Shown here: piece after piece, positions 60,611-64,000 of the stretch | How the letters are laid out: every line of letters starts with the position of its first letter | Position numbering within the stretch: position 1 is the stretch's first letter | Source of the DNA: Pseudomonas viridiflava | Lineage (GTDB): Bacteria > Pseudomonadota > Gammaproteobacteria > Pseudomonadales > Pseudomonadaceae | Assembly: GCF_900591205.1 (NCBI RefSeq) | Contig: NZ_UUPU01000085.1 | Location: forward strand, 310,001-374,000 | DNA length: 64,000 nucleotides | Direction: 5' to 3' | The notes under the pieces: model-generated | The model's input: the letters and a program-made list of their open reading frames with translations, nothing else | What the model was told of the DNA's origin: nothing | Databases searched by the model: none | Translations under genes and position numbers: made by a program

Positions 60611-61210
60611 TCAGGCGCTGATCAATTGATAAGCCACGCTGAACATCATGGCGGCCACCAGCAGATCCAGGACACGCCAGGTGGCGGGGCGCGCCAGCCA
60701 AGGTGCCAGCCATGCCGCGCCAAGTGCCAGGGTGGCGAACCACAGAAATGAAGCGCTGGCGGCTCCGGCCACGTAGGCGCCCGGCTCGGTTTGTTGAGCG
60801 CCCAGTGAGCCGATCAGCAGCACCGTGTCCAGGTAGACATGGGGATTGAGCAGGGTCACCGCCAAGGCGCTGAGCAACACGGCGCGCAAGGAACGCACCT
60901 TGAGCTTATCCCCCCTCTCCAGGCTTTGTTTCGAAAACGCCCGCCGCAACGCCAGGGTGCCGTACCACAGCAGGAACGCTGCGCCGCCCCAGCGAGCAAT
61001 GGCCAGCAGCAGCGGGCTTTGCGCCAGCACCGTTGCCAGGCCGAAAACCCCGGCCGCCACCAGGATCGCGTCACACACAATGCACAGTGCCGCCACCGGC
61101 AGGTGATGTTCCCGGCGCAGGCTTTGCGCCAGTACAAATGCGTTCTGGGTGCCGATCGCCATAATCAGCCCGAAAGCCACTAGCAGGCCGTTCATATAGC
61201 TTTGCCACAT
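60611..61210 (-). CDS. LysE/ArgO family basic amino acid exporter
   Basis: Inner-membrane protein of 199 aa with six hydrophobic helices. Signature IMAIGTQNAFVLAQSLRREH in helix 1 is the LysE/ArgO motif; likely exports arginine and/or lysine. The ArgP-like regulator gene lies 540 bp away in divergent orientation, the same pairing as argO-argP and lysE-lysG. The small ACT gene precedes it by 2 bp. Confidence 0.9.
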   Translation of the reverse strand: MWQSYMNGLLVAFGLIMAIGTQNAFVLAQSLRREHHLPVAALCIVCDAILVAAGVFGLATVLAQSPLLLAIARWGGAAFLLWYGTLALRRAFSKQSLERGDKLKVRSLRAVLLSALAVTLLNPHVYLDTVLLIGSLGAQQTEPGAYVAGAASASFLWFATLALGAAWLAPWLARPATWRVLDLLVAAMMFSVAYQLISA

Positions 61211-61212
61211 AA

Positions 61213-61653
61213 TCAGTCTTCCCTGCCCACTTCCACATCTATGTTGTCGACCGCACCCGCATCGCGAGCCAATTGGCGCAATACCGCCATTGCCCGTTCG
61301 CCGTCGGCCAAGCCGACAAATATATGGTCATGGTAAAAACCGGCGATCACGTTGGCGCTGATGCCGGCGGCGCCGAGTGCTGTGGCGAAGGCGGCGGTCA
61401 ATCCCACGGCTTGTAGGGATGACTGCACGTTAAGGGTGATCCAGGCCATCACGAAGTCGAAGTTCAGGCCAGCAGCCTGGGCTTGCGAACGTTCCAGGAT
61501 CAGTGTCAGCCCTTCGGCCTCACGGAAGCTGCCAATGACGGAGGCACCGTCCGGAAAGGTGCTCCCTGGGACGCTCGAAAACACGTACTCGCCCGGGTTG
61601 AGTTGAGGGCTCATGGTGCGCAGCAGGATATTCAGATCGGTTTCGCCACTCAT
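61213..61653 (-). CDS. ACT-domain protein
   Basis: A 146-aa cytoplasmic protein with two ACT-like halves: SGETDLNILLRTMSPQLNPG at the N-terminus and AWITLNVQSSLQAVGLTAAF/ANVIAGFYHDHIFVG in the second half, as in DUF2000/ACT_3-type proteins. It may sense an amino acid and is co-transcribed with the exporter gene, so a link to arginine or lysine is inferred. Confidence 0.8.
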   Translation of the reverse strand: MSGETDLNILLRTMSPQLNPGEYVFSSVPGSTFPDGASVIGSFREAEGLTLILERSQAQAAGLNFDFVMAWITLNVQSSLQAVGLTAAFATALGAAGISANVIAGFYHDHIFVGLADGERAMAVLRQLARDAGAVDNIDVEVGRED

Positions 61654-61752
61654 AAGGAGATCCTTGAATTAAGAAGAAACGACGCTAGCCATTCTTGGGC
61701 ACAAAGCGGTATAAGAAAAATCAATATAGCTGATCACTCATAAGGAAAACTG

Positions 61753-62649
61753 TTGTTCGACTATAAGTTGCTGTCCGCCCTGGCGGCGATCGTGGAGCAA
61801 GCCGGCTTCGAACGTGGGGCTCAAGTGCTGGGCATCTCGCAGTCGGCCATTTCGCAACGTATCAAGCTGCTGGAGACCCGCATCGGCCAGTCTGTGCTGG
61901 TGCGGGCCACGCCCCCGACGCCCACCGAAATCGGCCGACGCTTGCTCAACCATGTGCAACAGGTGCGGCTGCTGGAGCGCGACCTGCAAAGCCTGGTGCC
62001 GGCGCTGGACGAGGAGGGCATGCCCGAACGCCTGCGCATCGCCCTGAACGCCGATAGCCTGGCCACCTGGTGGGCCGAGGCGGTCAGTGACTTTTGCGCC
62101 GAGCAACATTTGCTGCTGGACCTGGTGGTGGAAGACCAGACGGTTGGCCTCAAGCGCATGCGTGCCGGTGAAGTGGCGGCCTGTATCTGCGCCAGCGAAC
62201 GCCCGGTGGCCGGGGCGCGCAGTGTGTTGCTCGGCGCCATGCGCTACCGGGCAATGGCGAGCCCGGCGTTTATTGCGCGGCATTTTCCTGCCGGGGTGCG
62301 CGCCGACCAACTGGCACGCACGCCCGCGCTGGTGTTCGGCCCGGATGATTTCCTGCAGCATCGCTACCTCGCGTCGCTCGGCGTGGACGGTGGTTTCGAG
62401 CACCACTTATGCCCTTCGTCCGAAGGCTTTATCCGCCTCACGGAAGCCGGGCTCGGCTGGGGCCTGGTGCCGGAATTGCAGGTGCGCGACCAGCTGCAAC
62501 GCGGCGTGTTGGTGGAGTTATTGCCAGATAAGCCGATTGATGTGCCGTTGTACTGGCATCATTGGCGCAGCGGCGGGCAACTGTTGGGCTTGCTGACCGA
62601 CCATCTGGCCCAGGCGTGCGGCCAATGGTTGGTGCCCTATCAGCCGTAA
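61753..62649 (+). CDS. argP: ArgP/LysG-like LysR regulator
   Basis: A 298-aa LysR-type regulator. N-terminal winged HTH (FDYKLLSALAAIVEQAGFER, with AQVLGISQSAISQRIKLLE) matches ArgP/IciA/LysG, which activates the neighbouring exporter with lysine/arginine as effectors. TTG start at 61753 with AAGGAAA before it. The 99-bp divergent spacer towards the ACT gene should hold both promoters; I see no clear palindrome. Confidence 0.88.
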   Translation: MFDYKLLSALAAIVEQAGFERGAQVLGISQSAISQRIKLLETRIGQSVLVRATPPTPTEIGRRLLNHVQQVRLLERDLQSLVPALDEEGMPERLRIALNADSLATWWAEAVSDFCAEQHLLLDLVVEDQTVGLKRMRAGEVAACICASERPVAGARSVLLGAMRYRAMASPAFIARHFPAGVRADQLARTPALVFGPDDFLQHRYLASLGVDGGFEHHLCPSSEGFIRLTEAGLGWGLVPELQVRDQLQRGVLVELLPDKPIDVPLYWHHWRSGGQLLGLLTDHLAQACGQWLVPYQP

Positions 62650-62652
62650 CAA

Positions 62653-62721
62653 GCGTCAAGCTGCAAGCTGCAAGAGAAAAGCTTGCGGACCGTTTTTAAC
62701 TTGTAGCTTGAAGCTTGACGC
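62653..62721. repeat. 69-bp inverted repeat upstream of the epimerase gene
   Basis: GCGTCAAGCTGCAAGCTGCA and a diverged complement (ending AGCTTGACGC) form long arms around AGAGAAAAGCTTGCGGACCG. Seen as a dispersed repeat in other pseudomonads; here it sits directly before the ribosome site. Confidence 0.75.
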
Positions 62722-62747
62722 TGGCAGCTGCATCCGTAGGAGGCTCC

Positions 62748-63746
62748 ATGAAAATTCTGGTCACCGGCGCAAGCGGCTTCATCGGCGGGCGCTTTGCGCG
62801 TTTCGCCCTGGAGCAGGGCCTGGACGTACGGGTCAACGGGCGGCGCGCCGAAGGTGTGGAACACCTGGTACGGCGCGGCGCCGAGTTTATCCAGGGTGAT
62901 TTGAATGATGCCGACCTGGTGCGCAACCTGTGCCGCGATGTCGAAGCCGTTGTGCATTGCGCCGGCGCCGTCGGGCTGTGGGGCAAGTACCAGGACTTCC
63001 ACCAAGGCAATGTGCTGGTCACTGAAAACGTCGTCGAAGCCTGCCTTAAACAGCGCGTTGGGCGCCTGGTGCACCTGTCGTCGCCGTCGATCTACTTTGA
63101 CGGGCGCGACCACCTTGGGCTCACCGAAGAACAAGTGCCCAAGCGCTTCAAACACCCCTACGCCGCGACCAAGTACCTGGCGGAACAGAAGGTATTCGGT
63201 GCCCAGGAGTTCGGCCTTGAAGTACTGGCTCTGCGCCCGCGCTTCGTCACCGGCGCCGGAGATATGAGCATTTTCCCGCGCCTGCTGAAAATGCAGCGCA
63301 AGAACCGCTTGGCCATTGTCGGCGACGGCCTGAACAAGGTTGATTTCACCAGCGTGCATAACCTCAATGAGGCGTTGCTCAGCAGTTTGCTCGCCACCGG
63401 CTCGGCGCTGGGCAAAGCCTACAACATCAGCAACGGCGCGCCGGTTCCCGTGTGGGATGTGGTGAACTATGTGATGCGCCAGATGGAGATGCCGCAGGTG
63501 ACCCGTTATCGTTCCTACGGCTTGTCCTACAGCGTCGCGGCGTTGAACGAGGCATTCTGCGCGATGTGGCCGGGGCGCCCGGAGCCGGCCTTGTCGAGGC
63601 TTGGGATGCAAGTGATGAACAAAGATTTCACCCTCGACATCAGTCGGGCCAGGCATTATCTGGATTACGAGCCCAAGGTCAGCCTGTGGACGGCCCTCGA
63701 CGAGTTCTGCAGTTGGTGGAAGGCCCAGGATCCTGGGCGCCAGTAA
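62748..63746 (+). CDS. NAD-dependent epimerase/dehydratase family protein
   Basis: Extended SDR of 332 aa. Start MKILVTGASGFIGGRFARF with AGGAGG; the nucleotide motif is GASGFIG, active-site YxxxK is YAATKYLAEQK, and SSPSIYFDG supplies the Ser. It resembles the 3beta-hydroxysteroid dehydrogenase-like branch. Substrate unknown. Stands alone between the LysR regulator and the last gene. Confidence 0.85.
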   Translation: MKILVTGASGFIGGRFARFALEQGLDVRVNGRRAEGVEHLVRRGAEFIQGDLNDADLVRNLCRDVEAVVHCAGAVGLWGKYQDFHQGNVLVTENVVEACLKQRVGRLVHLSSPSIYFDGRDHLGLTEEQVPKRFKHPYAATKYLAEQKVFGAQEFGLEVLALRPRFVTGAGDMSIFPRLLKMQRKNRLAIVGDGLNKVDFTSVHNLNEALLSSLLATGSALGKAYNISNGAPVPVWDVVNYVMRQMEMPQVTRYRSYGLSYSVAALNEAFCAMWPGRPEPALSRLGMQVMNKDFTLDISRARHYLDYEPKVSLWTALDEFCSWWKAQDPGRQ

Positions 63747-63768
63747 GCTCACACCATGCAACACTTCG

Positions 63769-63788
63769 GGAACCGAATTCGCGGTTCC
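63769..63788 (+). terminator. Possible terminator after the epimerase gene
   Basis: GGAACCG-AATTCG-CGGTTCC, 22 bp past the stop; no T-run. Confidence 0.5.
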
Positions 63789-63873
63789 AGGTCGATCAGA
63801 GCGGCGCTAACGGGGTTTATACTCCCCTCGCTCGGCTTTACACGTAGCCATCTCACCGATTCAGGGTTGATTC

Positions 63874-64000
63874 ATGCGTAACGATGCTAATGACGATTTT
63901 GACAACGTTCCCAGCCTGCGGGCCGATCACGGGGACGATGATGATTTCGAGCCGACTCCCGCCACATCCGTGCGCTCGCGCACACCGCCTGTAGTCAAGG
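63874..64000 (+). CDS. Start of a gene with an acidic N-terminus (3' end outside window)
   Basis: ATG at 63874 followed by 42 open codons to the window edge: MRNDANDDFDNVPSLRADHG, then an Asp/Glu cluster and a Pro/Arg-rich stretch (RSRTPPVVK). Strongly acidic, likely cytoplasmic and disordered before a domain outside the window. Probable function cannot be given. Confidence 0.65.
   Translation, partial: MRNDANDDFDNVPSLRADHGDDDDFEPTPATSVRSRTPPVVK

Overview
The window is a chromosomal segment of a Pseudomonas, most likely of the P. fluorescens group. The evidence is the gene order pmpR-ruvCAB-ybgC-tolQRAB-pal(oprL)-cpoB-queE-queC, the second glycine-cleavage operon with its GcsR-type regulator, a Cpx-like two-component locus with the layout of PA3204-PA3206, a bifA-sodB-argO-type block, high GC coding sequence with strong GC3, and many small intergenic REP pairs of the kind seen in fluorescent pseudomonads. 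Assignments come from reading the sequence; no database search was run.

Layout. 1-10.1 kb (plus): 3' part of aspS, pmpR/yebC, ruvCAB (Holliday junction processing), then the Tol-Pal envelope operon ybgC-tolQ-tolR-tolA-tolB-pal-cpoB. 10.2-13.1 kb: queE-queC (queuosine precursor), tRNA-Lys(UUU), nadA. 13.2-23 kb (mostly minus): an RDD membrane protein, a cold-shock protein, and the glycine/serine catabolic operon gcvH-gcvP-sdaA-gcvT. Its control region holds a readable sigma-54 promoter, an IHF site and two GcsR-type boxes. A 782-bp nested palindrome follows, then the regulator gcsR. 23.1-30.3 kb: the arginine deiminase operon arcDABC plus a DUF5064 gene (minus), with a second arcD copy facing away.

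30.2-36 kb: an AlkA-type glycosylase, a class III CoA-transferase, and a Cpx-like locus (histidine kinase, Spy/CpxP-like periplasmic protein, response regulator) with a coiled-coil membrane protein. 36-41.8 kb: yciI and yciB on minus; then PHP phosphatase, YciO/Sua5-like protein, scpA, scpB, a DUF1289 protein and rluB on plus.

42-51.3 kb is more accessory. It holds an M29/NicX-like metalloenzyme preceded by an unannotated 45-codon gene, and aroP behind a long leader with TyrR/PhhR-type boxes, a foldable RNA segment and a 20-codon aromatic-rich leader ORF. Next come a pentapeptide-repeat protein, arfB, an MFS transporter, two tiny genes, a DUF962 protein, an AraC regulator and trkH. 51.4-55.5 kb is a single 1371-codon gene of the Pseudomonas dermonecrotic-toxin-like (DUF6543) type. 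55.6-64 kb: an imelysin lipoprotein, bifA, a 72-codon orphan, sodB, an ArgO/LysE exporter with an ACT-domain protein and divergent ArgP-like LysR regulator, an NAD-dependent epimerase, and the start of one further gene.

Most of the window is conserved housekeeping sequence. The best candidates for something undescribed are the 45-aa peptide plus M29-like enzyme pair (42.0-43.2 kb), the aroP leader (43.4-43.8 kb), the 72-aa Asn-tailed protein between bifA and sodB, the large DUF6543 protein, and the nested palindrome between gcvH and gcsR.
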